A DNA stretch of 64,000 bases from DATAGZ01 sp036263455 (GCA_036263455.1 DATAGZ010000007.1:66834-130833); one strand, 5' to 3'; shown: positions 8,848 through 18,432, counted from the stretch's first letter. Numbers and translations: made by a program. The notes: generated by a model from the letters alone, not told the origin.

Positions 8848-9432
8848 ATGCCCATCATCAAGAGTCTTTGTGTCTATTGCGGCTCGAGCACGGGAAGTCA
8901 TCCGCTCCTTGTCACTGCCGCCCAGGAGCTGGGTGAAGCATTGGCCGAACGCGGCATACGCCTGATCTATGGTGGCGCCCGAATCGGTTTGATGGGCGCG
9001 CTTGCCGATGCGACGCTGCAGGCAGGCGGCAAGGTGATCGGGATCATTCCCCAGCATCTCGATAGCGTCGAAGTCGGCCATCGCGGCTTGACCGAGCTGA
9101 AGATCGTCGATTCGATGCATACCCGCAAAAAATTGATGTTCGACCTCGCCGATGCCTTTGCCATTCTACCCGGCGGGCTGGGCACTCTCGATGAATTCTT
9201 CGAGATCCTGACCTGGCGGCAGCTGCGCCTGCATGACAAGCCCGTGGTTCTGCTCAATATCGGCGGCTACTGGGATCATCTTCTCAAGATGGTCGATCAT
9301 ATCATCGAAAAGGATTTCGCGCGGCCGGCGATCCGCCAGCATTTTTCCATCGTTCAGAATGTGAACCGCTTGTTTGACATGCTCGCCGTTTCGCCCGATG
9401 AATTGGTGACCGAACAGCCACAACGGTTCTAG
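8848..9432 (+). CDS. LOG-family (TIGR00730) nucleotide 5'-monophosphate phosphoribohydrolase
   Basis: A 194-residue Rossmann-fold protein of the family once called lysine decarboxylase-like. It shows the defining motif LPGGLGTLDEFFE near residue 107 and the N-terminal VYCGSS. LOG proteins hydrolyse cytokinin riboside monophosphates to free base plus ribose phosphate, and many bacterial members probably act on AMP-type nucleotides in salvage or stress. The gene is nine bases upstream of icd on the same strand and divergent from the LysM gene, 48 bases away. Confidence 0.9.
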   Translation: MPIIKSLCVYCGSSTGSHPLLVTAAQELGEALAERGIRLIYGGARIGLMGALADATLQAGGKVIGIIPQHLDSVEVGHRGLTELKIVDSMHTRKKLMFDLADAFAILPGGLGTLDEFFEILTWRQLRLHDKPVVLLNIGGYWDHLLKMVDHIIEKDFARPAIRQHFSIVQNVNRLFDMLAVSPDELVTEQPQRF

Positions 9433-9440
9433 GGGGAACC

Positions 9441-10655
9441 ATGCAAAGAATAAAAGTGAAGAATCCCATCGTCGAACTCGATGGGGATGAAATGACGCGG
9501 ATCATCTGGAATTTTATCAAGGAAAAGTTGATCCTGCCTTACTTTGACGTCGATCTTCGCTATTTCGACCTAAGTATCGAGTCGCGGGACCGTACCGACG
9601 ACCAGATCACCATCCAAGCCGCACAGGCGATCAAGCAGCACCGCGTCGGCGTGAAATGCGCGACCATCACGCCCGATGAGGCGCGGGTCAAGGAATTCGG
9701 CCTCAAGCAGATGTGGAAATCCCCCAACGGGACCATTCGCAACATTCTCGACGGCACCATCTTCCGCCAGCCGATCATCTGTAGCAATGTGCCGCGCCTG
9801 GTGCCGGGCTGGACCCAGCCTATCGTCATCGGCCGTCATTCCTTCGGCGACCAATATCGCGCCACCGATTTCGTTGTGCCCGGCAAGGGTCGGCTCATCC
9901 TTCGCTTCGAGCCAGAGGGCGCGGGCGATGTGATCGAGCGCGAGGTTTATAAGTTTCCCGGCGGCGGCGTCGCGATGGGCATGTTCAATCTCGACGAATC
10001 GATCCGGGGGTTCGCGCGCGCCTGTTTCAATTATGGGCTGACGCTGGGTTGGCCGGTCTATCTGTCAACCAAGAATACCATTCTCAAGGCCTATGACGGG
10101 CGCTTCAAGGACATCTTCGCCGAGATCTTCGCCGCCGAATTCAAGGACGCCTTCGCGGCGCGCAACCTCAGCTATGAGCATCGCCTGATCGATGACATGG
10201 TGGCGAGTGCCTTGAAATGGGCCGGCGGCTTCGTGTGGGCATGCAAGAACTATGATGGGGACGTGCAATCCGATACGGTCGCGCAGGGCTTCGGCTCGCT
10301 TGGCCTCATGACCTCCGTCCTGCTCTCCCCCGATGGCCAGGTGGTGGAAACCGAGGCGGCCCACGGCACCGTGACGCGCCATTACCGGGAACACCAGCAA
10401 GGCAAGGAAACCTCCACCAATCCAATCGCCTCGATCTTCGCTTGGACTCGAGGGCTTTGGTATCGCGGCAAGTTCGATGGCACCCCCGAAGTACAGGAAC
10501 GCGCCGAGGCGATCGAAAAGGCGACGGTCGCTACCGTCGAATCCGGCGCCATGACCAAGGATCTCGCCCTGCTGATCAGTCCTGAGCAGAAATGGCAGAC
10601 TACCACCCAGTTTCTGGATACGCTGAGCGCGAGAATTCGCGAGCGCCTGGCTTAA
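9441..10655 (+). CDS. icd: NADP-dependent isocitrate dehydrogenase, homodimeric eukaryote-like type
   Basis: A 404-residue citric-acid-cycle enzyme that oxidises isocitrate to 2-oxoglutarate with NADP. The sequence matches the alphaproteobacterial/mitochondrial type, not the E. coli type: N-terminal VELDGDEMTRIIW, the substrate segment SPNGTIRNILDGT, and the nucleotide segment EAAHGTVTRHYREH near residue 310. An AGGGGGA ribosome-binding site precedes the ATG by two bases of spacer plus neighbouring A residues, and only nine bases separate it from the LOG gene. The acetyltransferase gene follows directly and may share the transcript. Confidence 0.97.
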   Translation: MQRIKVKNPIVELDGDEMTRIIWNFIKEKLILPYFDVDLRYFDLSIESRDRTDDQITIQAAQAIKQHRVGVKCATITPDEARVKEFGLKQMWKSPNGTIRNILDGTIFRQPIICSNVPRLVPGWTQPIVIGRHSFGDQYRATDFVVPGKGRLILRFEPEGAGDVIEREVYKFPGGGVAMGMFNLDESIRGFARACFNYGLTLGWPVYLSTKNTILKAYDGRFKDIFAEIFAAEFKDAFAARNLSYEHRLIDDMVASALKWAGGFVWACKNYDGDVQSDTVAQGFGSLGLMTSVLLSPDGQVVETEAAHGTVTRHYREHQQGKETSTNPIASIFAWTRGLWYRGKFDGTPEVQERAEAIEKATVATVESGAMTKDLALLISPEQKWQTTTQFLDTLSARIRERLA

Positions 10656-10658
10656 CAG

Positions 10659-11204
10659 GTGATCGAGCGGATCGATGCCGCGGCATTCGATACCGTCGCG
10701 GAGGGACTCTGCGCCCTGCTATGCGAATGCGTCCATGCGGGAGCCAGCGTCGGTTTCTTAGCACCTCTTACCCCTGCGTTGGCACGGGACTATTGGAAGC
10801 GGGTTCAGGCGGATCTCAAAGCGGGCGAGCGCCTTCTCCTGGTCTGGCGCGACCAGCATCGGATTTTAGGCAGTGTCCAGGTCAATTTCGCCACGCCTCT
10901 CAATCAGCGTCACCGCGTCGATATCGTCAAGCTTTTGGTTCTGCCCGAAGTGCGACGGCAGGGCATCGGATCGCGACTGATGACCGCTGCCGAAGAGGCA
11001 GTCCGCGAGGCCGGACGCTTCCTGCTCGTGCTGGATACGCGCGAAGGCGATGCGGCGAATCGTCTCTACGAAAGACTGAGCTATCTGCGCGCCGGAGCGA
11101 TTCCTTTCTATGCGCGGTCCTCGCAAGGAAGCCTCGACACCACCATTATCTATTACAAGCGACTTGACCCGGCCGCATCGGCATCGCTAAAGCATAAGCC
11201 ATGA
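10659..11204 (+). CDS. GNAT-family N-acetyltransferase
   Basis: A 181-residue acyl-CoA N-acyltransferase. The acetyl-CoA site is VLPEVRRQGIGSRLMTAAEEAVREAG split over the third to fourth strands (key residues R/Q-x-x-G-I-G near position 108), followed by a beta strand FLLVLDTREGD and the closing motif ANRLYERLSYLRAG. The start is a GTG three bases after the icd stop, with no clear ribosome-binding site of its own, which suggests coupling. The stop overlaps the next ATG. The acceptor could be an amino acid, antibiotic or protein; context does not decide. Confidence 0.88.
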   Translation: MIERIDAAAFDTVAEGLCALLCECVHAGASVGFLAPLTPALARDYWKRVQADLKAGERLLLVWRDQHRILGSVQVNFATPLNQRHRVDIVKLLVLPEVRRQGIGSRLMTAAEEAVREAGRFLLVLDTREGDAANRLYERLSYLRAGAIPFYARSSQGSLDTTIIYYKRLDPAASASLKHKP

Positions 11205-11737
11205 AAACCTGCGTATTCGCTTTCCTCTTTCTCTTAACGATGGTGGTTCCTTCCATGGCTCTCGATCCCGAAAACACGCTCTATCTCGACCTGAAGGATG
11301 GCCGCGTCACCATCGAACTTTTCCCGGACAAGGCACCCAAGACGGTCGCGCGCATCAAGGCGCTGGTTCGCAACAAATTCTATGACGGGTTGGCTTTTCA
11401 CCGTGTCATCGAAGGTTTCATGGCCCAGGGCGGTGACCCGCGCGGTGACGGGACCGGCGGCTCTGGCCAGAATATTCCGGCCGAGTTCAACGATGCGCAT
11501 CATATCCGTGGCACGCTCTCGATGGCACGGGCCCAAGACCCCGACTCCGCCGACAGCCAGTTCTTCATCTGCTTCGCGCCCGCCCCGTTCCTCGATGGGC
11601 AATATACGATTTTCGGTCAAGTCGTCTCCGGGATGGAAGCCGTGGACCATATCAAGCGCGGCGATCCCAACGCCAATGGCTCCGTGGCGAGCCCCGATAA
11701 GATCATTCGCATGCAGGTCGCCGCCGACGCGAAATAG
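11201..11737 (+). CDS. Exported cyclophilin-type peptidyl-prolyl isomerase
   Basis: A 178-residue cyclophilin with an N-terminal signal peptide (residues 1-20, FAFLFLLTMVVPSMA). The catalytic pattern includes FHRVIEGFMAQGGDP, with the active-site Arg, and the later QFFICFAP and DGQYTIFGQV segments. It would catalyse proline cis/trans isomerisation in the periplasm. Its ATG overlaps the stop of the GNAT gene. The C-terminal end is the usual one for PpiA/PpiB-like proteins, so it appears full length. Confidence 0.93.
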   Translation: MKTCVFAFLFLLTMVVPSMALDPENTLYLDLKDGRVTIELFPDKAPKTVARIKALVRNKFYDGLAFHRVIEGFMAQGGDPRGDGTGGSGQNIPAEFNDAHHIRGTLSMARAQDPDSADSQFFICFAPAPFLDGQYTIFGQVVSGMEAVDHIKRGDPNANGSVASPDKIIRMQVAADAK

Positions 11738-11758
11738 CGCGACTCCTGCCCGGCGGGG

Positions 11759-12580
11759 TCAGTGCATCATAAAGACAGGGATCGGCGCATGCGCAATCAT
11801 GGTCGTCGTATTGCCGCCGAGAACTAGCTGGCGAAGCCGGCTATGCGTATAGGCGCCCATCATCACCAGATCCGCCCGCGCATCCTGGACCGCCTGCAAG
11901 AGATGGGTCGCTGCCGAACCCGTTGCGCTGGGTGCTGGCAAAGCTTGGGCCGAGATGCCATGGCAGCCGAGATAGCGGATGAGCGCCGGCAGGCTCTGCT
12001 GCGCTTCCGGTGCATCCGGCAAGCTGACCAGAGACACGCGGCGCGCCTTGGCGAGCACGGGAAGACCGGCCGCCACCGCGTGGGTCGCTTCCACCGAATC
12101 GTTCCAGCCGATCACAATGTGATCGAACAGGTCACGGCTGGCTTCCTGCGCCGGAACGAGCAGGACAGGTCGTCCCGTCCCGAATAGCGCGTATTCGATG
12201 TCCATGGTCATCGCGGTAGCAGCATCTTTGGCTTGCGGTCGTCCCAGAACAATGAGATCGCTCATCCGTCCAAAGCGGGGAAGAAGCTCGCTGGCGGCGC
12301 CCTTCTCTTCCCGGTAAACGCAAGTGGATGACGTGACGCTCTCGAAGTTGGCTTTCGCCAGCTGGGCGCGCCGCTCGATATGCTTTTCAGCGGCGGCGAC
12401 CAGTTCGCCCAGGGCGACGCCGACATCCACCATGAGGGGTGTCTCGGCCAACGCGTCGGCGCGAATATGCAGCGCCGTCACCGCTGCCTCCATCTTCTCC
12501 GCCATGGCGACCGCGGCGCGGAGAGCCGGGCCATCGCCATCATAACCCAAGAGAAGCGTCAGAATATGTTTATAGGCCAT
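11759..12580 (-). CDS. Universal stress protein, tandem UspA domains
   Basis: A 273-residue protein made of two UspA-like halves. The first begins at residue 5 (ILTLLLGYDG); the second carries the nucleotide-binding style motif MGAYTHSRLRQLVLGGNT near the C terminus, close to the G-2X-G-9X-G(S/T) pattern but with Ala-Tyr in place of the usual His-Gly spacing. Such proteins help survival under starvation or oxidative stress by unclear means. It is the last gene before a convergent end with the cyclophilin and lies 11 bases downstream of leuB, so it may be read from the leu transcript. Confidence 0.9.
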   Translation of the reverse strand: MAYKHILTLLLGYDGDGPALRAAVAMAEKMEAAVTALHIRADALAETPLMVDVGVALGELVAAAEKHIERRAQLAKANFESVTSSTCVYREEKGAASELLPRFGRMSDLIVLGRPQAKDAATAMTMDIEYALFGTGRPVLLVPAQEASRDLFDHIVIGWNDSVEATHAVAAGLPVLAKARRVSLVSLPDAPEAQQSLPALIRYLGCHGISAQALPAPSATGSAATHLLQAVQDARADLVMMGAYTHSRLRQLVLGGNTTTMIAHAPIPVFMMH

Positions 12581-12591
12581 GGTGTTTCCCC

Positions 12592-13704
12592 CTATGCCGC
12601 TATACGGTTAAGTTCCCCAATCAGCGCGGTTCCCATTTCCGAGGTGCTGACTTCCCTGCTACCCGCCGCTGCGATATCCCGGGTGCGTAGACCTGCCGCG
12701 ACGACGGCGCGAGATGCCTCCTCTATCCATTCCGCGATTCTCGGTAGATTCAGGGAATAGCGGAGCATCATCGCGAGCGACAGGATCGAGGCGAGCGGAT
12801 TTGCAAGGTTGCGCCCCGCGATATCGGGCGCCGAACCGTGAACCGGCTCATAGAGCGCGCGGCGCCTCCCATTCTGGTCGCGCGCACCTAGCGAGGCCGA
12901 TGGCAGCATCCCCAGTGACCCGGTCAGCATCGCCGCGCAATCCGACAAGAGATCGCCAAAGAGATTGTCGGTCACGATGACATCGAACTGCTTGGGCTTG
13001 CGCACCAGTTGCATGGCGCAATTGTCCGCATACATATGCTCAAGAGCGATATCCGGATAATCGGTGTCGCGCAGCTTCTGGACCTCTTCGCGCCAGAGCA
13101 GGCCGCTCTCCATGACATTCGCTTTTTCCACCGACGTGACTCGACCCTGGCGTTGCCGGGCAAGCTCGAAGGCAATTCGGGCGACACGCCGGATTTCGCC
13201 GCTGGTATATACTTGCGTATTGACGCCGCGCCGCTCGCCGTTAGGCAGCGTCTCGATGCCGCGCGGTTCGCCGAAATAGACACCGCCGGTCAGCTCTCGC
13301 ACGATAAGAAGGTCGAGGCCGCGCACCAGTTCTGGCTTAAGGGACGACGCGTCGGCAAGTGCATCGAAGACCAAGGCGGGCCGAAGATTGGCAAACAACG
13401 CCATGTCTTTGCGCAGGCGCAGCAAGCCGCGCTCGGGTTTGATGGCAAAGGGTAAATTATCCCATTTCGGTCCACCCACCGCGCCCAACAGCACGGCATC
13501 GGCTTCTTGCGCACGCGCCAGCGTTGCATCCGAAAGCGGCGATCCACATGCATCGATGGCGGCGCCGCCGACCAGGCCCTCTTCGATCTTGAAGGCACAG
13601 TGGCCCCGATCGATCAGCCAGTCGAGGATTCGCTTGACCTCCCCCATGACTTCAGGACCGATCCCATCGCCTGCCAGGAGAAGAAGTGTCGTATGGTTGC
13701 TCAC
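12592..13704 (-). CDS. leuB: 3-isopropylmalate dehydrogenase
   Basis: A 370-residue NAD-dependent enzyme that oxidatively decarboxylates 3-isopropylmalate in leucine synthesis. Family marks are LLLLAGDGIGPEVM at the N terminus, RELTGGVYFGEPRG, and the metal/substrate segment DNLFGDLLSD with the later EPVHGSAPDIAGR. I place the start at the GTG that overlaps the leuD stop as GTGA; a TTG two codons upstream is in frame but less likely. leuC, the large subunit of the isomerase, is not in the window. Confidence 0.96.
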   Translation of the reverse strand: MSNHTTLLLLAGDGIGPEVMGEVKRILDWLIDRGHCAFKIEEGLVGGAAIDACGSPLSDATLARAQEADAVLLGAVGGPKWDNLPFAIKPERGLLRLRKDMALFANLRPALVFDALADASSLKPELVRGLDLLIVRELTGGVYFGEPRGIETLPNGERRGVNTQVYTSGEIRRVARIAFELARQRQGRVTSVEKANVMESGLLWREEVQKLRDTDYPDIALEHMYADNCAMQLVRKPKQFDVIVTDNLFGDLLSDCAAMLTGSLGMLPSASLGARDQNGRRRALYEPVHGSAPDIAGRNLANPLASILSLAMMLRYSLNLPRIAEWIEEASRAVVAAGLRTRDIAAAGSREVSTSEMGTALIGELNRIAA

Positions 13705-14306
13705 GCCCAAGGCGCCTCGGTCGCCCGCCGTCGCTCGTATTCCTCGATGCGATTTTCCTTTTGCAGGGTCAAGCCGATATCGTCGAGTCCGTTAAGCAGG
13801 CAGTGCCGCCGAAAAGGATCGATAGTGAACGAGATCGTTCCGCCATCGGGACCCCGAATTTCTTCCTTTTCGAGGTCTATGGAAATAACGGCATTGGCGC
13901 CGCGTTCGGCGTCATCGAGCAGTTTCTGGATATCTTCTTTAGGAAGCGCGATGGGCAGGATGCCGTTCTTGAAACAATTATTGTAGAAGATATCGGCAAA
14001 ACTCTCGGCGATGACGCACCGAATACCGAAATCGAGCAACGCCCAGGGCGCATGCTCGCGCGAAGAGCCGCAGCCGAAATTCGCACCCGCCACCAGGATG
14101 CGCGCCTTGCGATAGGCCGGGCGATTGAGTACGAACTCGCTGTTCTCGGTGCCGTCCGCATGGTAGCGCATCTCGGCGAAGAGATGCTTACCAAGCCCGG
14201 TGCGCCGAATCGTTTTCAAATATTGCTTGGGGATGATCATGTCGGTATCGACATTCATCATCGGCAGGGGTGCCGCAACCCCATCGATATGGGTAAATTT
14301 ATCCAT
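13701..14306 (-). CDS. leuD: 3-isopropylmalate dehydratase small subunit
   Basis: The 201-residue swivel-domain subunit that pairs with LeuC to convert 2- to 3-isopropylmalate. Typical segments are NVDTDMIIPKQYL, the substrate loop GANFGCGSSREHAPWAL and a C-terminal FRRHCLLNGLDDIGLTL. It is translationally coupled to leuB (GTGA). Some 60 bases separate it from the response regulator gene upstream, so a promoter may lie there, although I saw no clear consensus. Confidence 0.96.
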   Translation of the reverse strand: MDKFTHIDGVAAPLPMMNVDTDMIIPKQYLKTIRRTGLGKHLFAEMRYHADGTENSEFVLNRPAYRKARILVAGANFGCGSSREHAPWALLDFGIRCVIAESFADIFYNNCFKNGILPIALPKEDIQKLLDDAERGANAVISIDLEKEEIRGPDGGTISFTIDPFRRHCLLNGLDDIGLTLQKENRIEEYERRRATEAPWA

Positions 14307-14368
14307 GCGCTATTGCTAGCGCGATTTATGTCATAAATCCAGGCACTCGCAACCGCCCAATGGACAAA

Positions 14369-15037
14369 CTAGCGGGCGCTCATCAGCATATAGCCCGCCC
14401 CGCGCACGGTCAGAAGCTGAATATCCACATTTCCTGCCATTAATTTCTTGCGCAGGCGAGACACCAGAACCTCGAGCGCGTTAGGTCCTACTTCATTATT
14501 TCCGCCATAGAGCGCGCGTTCGATCACGTTGCGGTCCACGATGATGTTGGGGTGCCGCATGAGCGTTTCCAGCAAAGCCGCCTCCTTGCGCGTCAGGGGA
14601 AGGAATTTGCCATTGCTGCGCAACTGGAGAGTTCGAATATCCAGAACCAGATCGCCAAAACTGACCGGAGCACCGGAGAGCACCTGCGGTGCCACCGATT
14701 TCACACGCGCTACCATCTCTTCCATGGAGAAGGGTTTCCTGAGGAAGAAAGCCTCGTCACCTGTCAAATCGACGATATCGTCCTTCTCTTCGTCTCGGCC
14801 CATGAAGATGATCGGCAACTGGTAGGCATATCGGCGCAAGGCCTGAGCATTCTGTTGAACGGTGCCTTTGCCCGCCGATCCCAGATCGAGAAGCATGGCG
14901 TCGTAATGATCGTCCTGGAGCATGTCCCGAGCGGCCTCCGCGTCGGATACCCGCTGTACCGAAAAACCGGAATCCTTCAGCGCCTTGACCAGAAACTCGG
15001 CTAACTGATCGCTATTTTCCACAAGTAAGACTCTCAT
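14369..15037 (-). CDS. OmpR-family response regulator with a degenerate receiver, orphan
   Basis: A 222-residue protein: receiver domain (1-115) plus winged-helix DNA-binding domain (about 125-222, ending VSRLRKKL then VRGAGYML). The phospho-acceptor Asp (LLLDLG, about 54) and the Lys in RKPF are kept. However the acidic pair that binds magnesium is reduced (LLVENS instead of LVVEDD), and the switch Thr/Ser is replaced (IIFMGRD). No histidine kinase is next to it. It may work without phosphorylation. A good GAGGAG ribosome-binding site precedes the ATG. It belongs to the CtrA/PetR-like style of alphaproteobacterial regulators; its targets are unknown. Confidence 0.87.
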   Translation of the reverse strand: MRVLLVENSDQLAEFLVKALKDSGFSVQRVSDAEAARDMLQDDHYDAMLLDLGSAGKGTVQQNAQALRRYAYQLPIIFMGRDEEKDDIVDLTGDEAFFLRKPFSMEEMVARVKSVAPQVLSGAPVSFGDLVLDIRTLQLRSNGKFLPLTRKEAALLETLMRHPNIIVDRNVIERALYGGNNEVGPNALEVLVSRLRKKLMAGNVDIQLLTVRGAGYMLMSAR

Positions 15038-15274
15038 ATGCTCCTCTTAATCTTACCGCCAAATGACGTAAGACAGTTGTAGGTTTTGATCATGATTTCA
15101 CAACATCCATGTCATCTACTTGTTCCATGGACAGTATAGTATCGTGGCGGAACTTCTGCCCGTATTGTCAGGAAATTGCTCTTCAAATAACGGAGCACAT
15201 CACCGTTCCAGCGACACCTTTCCGAAGATCCGCGCAGATTACATCATGGTTAATATGGGGACCTATGCTTCTCT

Positions 15275-16366
15275 TTACGAGGAGCGGAAGTGATGCGATT
15301 GAGGAATATTTTTTTCGTCGAGACTCGCAACGAAGCTGCGCAGTAATTCCTTTTGCTTGGAGGAGAGATGGACCGGAGTTTCAATACCCAGTTCGACATA
15401 GAGATCGCCGCGCCCCGACCGCTTCAAAATGCTCATACCCTTGCCGCGCAAGCGGAGCCGCTGGCCTGCCTGCGCGCCAGGCGGAACTGTCAGGGTCAGT
15501 TTCTCTCCGTCGATGCCGGTGAGCATGATCTGTCCTCCCAGCGCCGCGTCACCATAGGTGATCGGCGCATGACAATAGAGGTCCGCATCGTGGCGGCTGA
15601 AAAACGGATGTGCAGCGACCGAAAGAAAAAGGTAAAGATCGCCATTGCCACCGCCCTGCAGCCCAGCCTCGCCCTCGCCCGCCAGGCGGATGCGCGTGCC
15701 GTCCTCTATTCCGGCCGGGATAGTGACCGACAGCTCGCGCTCCTTGGCGATACGTCCATTGCCGCGGCATTTGTTGCAGGCATGCTCGATGACTTTTCCC
15801 ATGCCGTGACAGCGCGGGCAAGTCCGTTCCACCGTGAAAAAGCCCTGGGTCGCCCTCACCCGACCGGCCCCTCGGCACGTCGGGCATGAAACCGGCTGGG
15901 TCCCTTTTTCGGCGCCGCTGCCGCCACATTCGCCGCACGCCACCGAGCTTGGCACCCGTATCACGGTTTCCTTGCCGGCAAAGGCTTCTTCGAGCGTGAT
16001 CGTTATCTTATAGCTGAGGTCGTTGCCGCGCCGGCCTGTTTCACGTCCGCGGCGGCCTCCTCCCATGATATCGCCGAACATCTCTTCGAAAATATCGGCA
16101 AACCCTCCGGCGAAGTCGCCGGCACCGCGAGCACCGTGGCCATTTTCGAAAGCGGCATGGCCATAGCGGTCATAGGCCGCACGTTTCTGCTCGTCTTTCA
16201 GGACGTCATAGGCTTCGTTCAGCTCCTTGAATCGGCGCTCCGCCTCTTCATCGCCCGGATTGCGATCCGGATGATATTGCATCGCCAGCCGCCGGAACGC
16301 TTTCTTGATCGTATCCGTTGCCGCGCCACGCTCGATCCCCAAGGTCTCGTAATAATCCGCTTTCAT
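15275..16366 (-). CDS. dnaJ: Chaperone protein DnaJ
   Basis: A 363-residue co-chaperone that stimulates DnaK ATPase and delivers unfolded clients. In order: J domain with the HPD motif at about 33-35, Gly/Phe-rich linker, four zinc-binding repeats (CGECGGSG, CPTCRGAG, CPRCHGMG, CNKCRGNG), and the beta-rich client-binding C-terminal domain. It lies 69 bases downstream of dnaK and is probably co-transcribed with it. The C-terminal tail is a little shorter than in E. coli (376 residues). Confidence 0.97.
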   Translation of the reverse strand: MKADYYETLGIERGAATDTIKKAFRRLAMQYHPDRNPGDEEAERRFKELNEAYDVLKDEQKRAAYDRYGHAAFENGHGARGAGDFAGGFADIFEEMFGDIMGGGRRGRETGRRGNDLSYKITITLEEAFAGKETVIRVPSSVACGECGGSGAEKGTQPVSCPTCRGAGRVRATQGFFTVERTCPRCHGMGKVIEHACNKCRGNGRIAKERELSVTIPAGIEDGTRIRLAGEGEAGLQGGGNGDLYLFLSVAAHPFFSRHDADLYCHAPITYGDAALGGQIMLTGIDGEKLTLTVPPGAQAGQRLRLRGKGMSILKRSGRGDLYVELGIETPVHLSSKQKELLRSFVASLDEKNIPQSHHFRSS

Positions 16367-16435
16367 CTGCCCATGCTCGCCTTCCCTCCACCGAAGCGGG
16401 AGGGGATACTCCTACCCCCCTCTTAGGCGGCCGCG

Positions 16436-18373
16436 CTAGGCCTTTTTGCTCGTCCGTTCGTCGACTTCCTCGAAATCGGCGTCAACGACCTTGCCATCGC
16501 CACCGGCAGCGCCGTTACTCTTGCTTCCCTCCGACGGGCCGCCTTCCTGGGCGCTCGCCCCCTGGGCCTGCTGCGCCTTATAGATGGCCTCGCCGATCTT
16601 CATGAGGGCCTGGGCAAGGGCATTCAGCTTGGTCTCTATGGCCGCCTGATCTTCACCGTCCTTGACCTGCTTGAGAGCGGCGATTGCCTCTTCCACCGCG
16701 CTCTTATCCTCGGCAGCGATCTTGTCGCCATGTTCCTGAAGCTGTTTCTCGGCATCATGGATGGTGCTCTCGGCACGATTGCGCGCCTCGATGAGCGCGC
16801 GCCGCTTCTTGTCTTCCTCGGCGTGCATCTCGGCATCCTTGACCATGCGTTGGATGTCGGATTCGCTTAAACCGCCCGAAGCCTGGATGCGGATCTGCTG
16901 TTCCTTGTTGGTCGCCTTGTCCTTGGCCGAGACATTGACGATCCCGTTGGCATCGATATCGAACGTCACCTCGATCTGGGGCAGGCCGCGGGGCGCGGGC
17001 GGTATGCCCACCAGATCGAACTGGCCGAGAAGCTTGTTATCCGCCGCGATTTCGCGCTCGCCTTGGAATACGCGGATCGTCACGGCGGTCTGATTATCCT
17101 CGGCCGTCGAGAAGATATTCGATTTCTTGGTCGGAATGGTGGTGTTGCGATCGATGAGGCGGGTGAAGACCCCCCCCAGCGTCTCGATTCCCAGCGAGAG
17201 CGGGGTCACGTCGAGCAGCAGCACATCCTTGACCTCGCCCTTCAGCACGCCACCCTGGATGGCTGCGCCGATCGCCACAACTTCATCGGGATTGACGCCG
17301 CGATGGGGATCACGGCCGAAAATTTCCTTCACCTTCTCGATGATCTTGGGCATGCGGGTCATCCCGCCCACCAGGATCACCTCGTCGATATCGCTGGCCT
17401 TGAGGCCGGCATCCTTGAGCGCCGCCTGGCAGGGACCGATGGTGCGGGCGATCAGATCCTCGACCAGCGCCTCGAGCTTGGCACGCGACAATTTGATATT
17501 GAGGTGCTTCGGCCCCGACTGGTCGGCGGTGATGAAGGGCAGATTGACCTCGGTCTGCATCGAATTGGAAAGCTCGATCTTGGCCTTTTCGGCGGCCTCC
17601 TTGAGGCGCTGCAGGGCCAGCTTGTCCTTGCGCAGGTCGATACCCTGCTCCTTGCGAAATTCATCGGCGAGATAATCGATGATCCGGGCGTCGAAATCCT
17701 CACCGCCGAGGAATGTATCGCCGTTGGTCGATTTCACCTCGAAGACGCCATCGCCTATTTCCAGGACCGAAATATCGAAGGTGCCGCCGCCCAAATCATA
17801 GACCGCGATGGTCCCGGTCCCTTTCTTCTCCATGCCGTAGGCGAGCGCGGCAGCCGTGGGTTCGTTGATGATGCGCAGCACTTCGAGACCGGCGATCTTA
17901 CCCGCATCCTTGGTCGCCTGGCGCTGGGAATCGTTAAAATAAGCCGGCACGGTAATGACGGCCTGCGTCACCTTCTCGCCGAGATAATTCTCGGCCGTCT
18001 CTTTCATCTTCTGAAGGATGAATGCGGAGATCTGCGAGGGCGAATATTTCTTGCCGTGGCAATCCACCCATGCGTCGCCATTGTCGCCAGACACGATCTT
18101 ATAGGGGACGAGCGCCACGTCCTTCTTGGTCACCGGATCGTCGAATCTGCGACCGATCAGCCGCTTGATGGCAAAGAGCGTATTTTCGGGATTGGTCACC
18201 GCCTGGCGCTTCGCCGCTTGTCCGACCAGCCGCTCACCCGAATCGGTGAAGGCGACCATCGAAGGGGTTGTGCGCGCGCCTTCGCTATTTTCTATGACCT
18301 TGACGTCCTTGCCTTCCATGACGGCAACGCAGGAATTGGTGGTTCCCAGGTCGATCCCGATAACTTTGCTCAT
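16436..18373 (-). CDS. dnaK: Chaperone protein DnaK (Hsp70)
   Basis: A 645-residue Hsp70. The N-terminal ATPase starts KVIGIDLGTTNSCVAV and includes AVITVPAYFNDSQRQATKDA and DLGGGTFDISVLEI; the linker contains DVLLLDVTPLSLGIET; then come the substrate-binding domain and a Gly/Ser-rich lid tail. The frame opens 23 codons earlier, but the start is the ATG of MSKVIG, preceded by an AAAGGAAAG ribosome-binding site. An RpoH-like heat-shock promoter lies about 60-90 bases upstream. No hrcA or grpE gene is adjacent. Confidence 0.98.
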   Translation of the reverse strand: MSKVIGIDLGTTNSCVAVMEGKDVKVIENSEGARTTPSMVAFTDSGERLVGQAAKRQAVTNPENTLFAIKRLIGRRFDDPVTKKDVALVPYKIVSGDNGDAWVDCHGKKYSPSQISAFILQKMKETAENYLGEKVTQAVITVPAYFNDSQRQATKDAGKIAGLEVLRIINEPTAAALAYGMEKKGTGTIAVYDLGGGTFDISVLEIGDGVFEVKSTNGDTFLGGEDFDARIIDYLADEFRKEQGIDLRKDKLALQRLKEAAEKAKIELSNSMQTEVNLPFITADQSGPKHLNIKLSRAKLEALVEDLIARTIGPCQAALKDAGLKASDIDEVILVGGMTRMPKIIEKVKEIFGRDPHRGVNPDEVVAIGAAIQGGVLKGEVKDVLLLDVTPLSLGIETLGGVFTRLIDRNTTIPTKKSNIFSTAEDNQTAVTIRVFQGEREIAADNKLLGQFDLVGIPPAPRGLPQIEVTFDIDANGIVNVSAKDKATNKEQQIRIQASGGLSESDIQRMVKDAEMHAEEDKKRRALIEARNRAESTIHDAEKQLQEHGDKIAAEDKSAVEEAIAALKQVKDGEDQAAIETKLNALAQALMKIGEAIYKAQQAQGASAQEGGPSEGSKSNGAAGGDGKVVDADFEEVDERTSKKA

Positions 18374-18432
18374 TTTCTTTCCTTTAGCGGTTCCGGTTTT
18401 GTTTTGGAGGCTTCTGCCCCGATCTGGAGCGG

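Noticed and set aside
15109..15522. 137-codon plus-strand frame overlapping the end of dnaJ
   Set aside because: It runs antisense through dnaJ, has no family-like segments and no ribosome-binding site.
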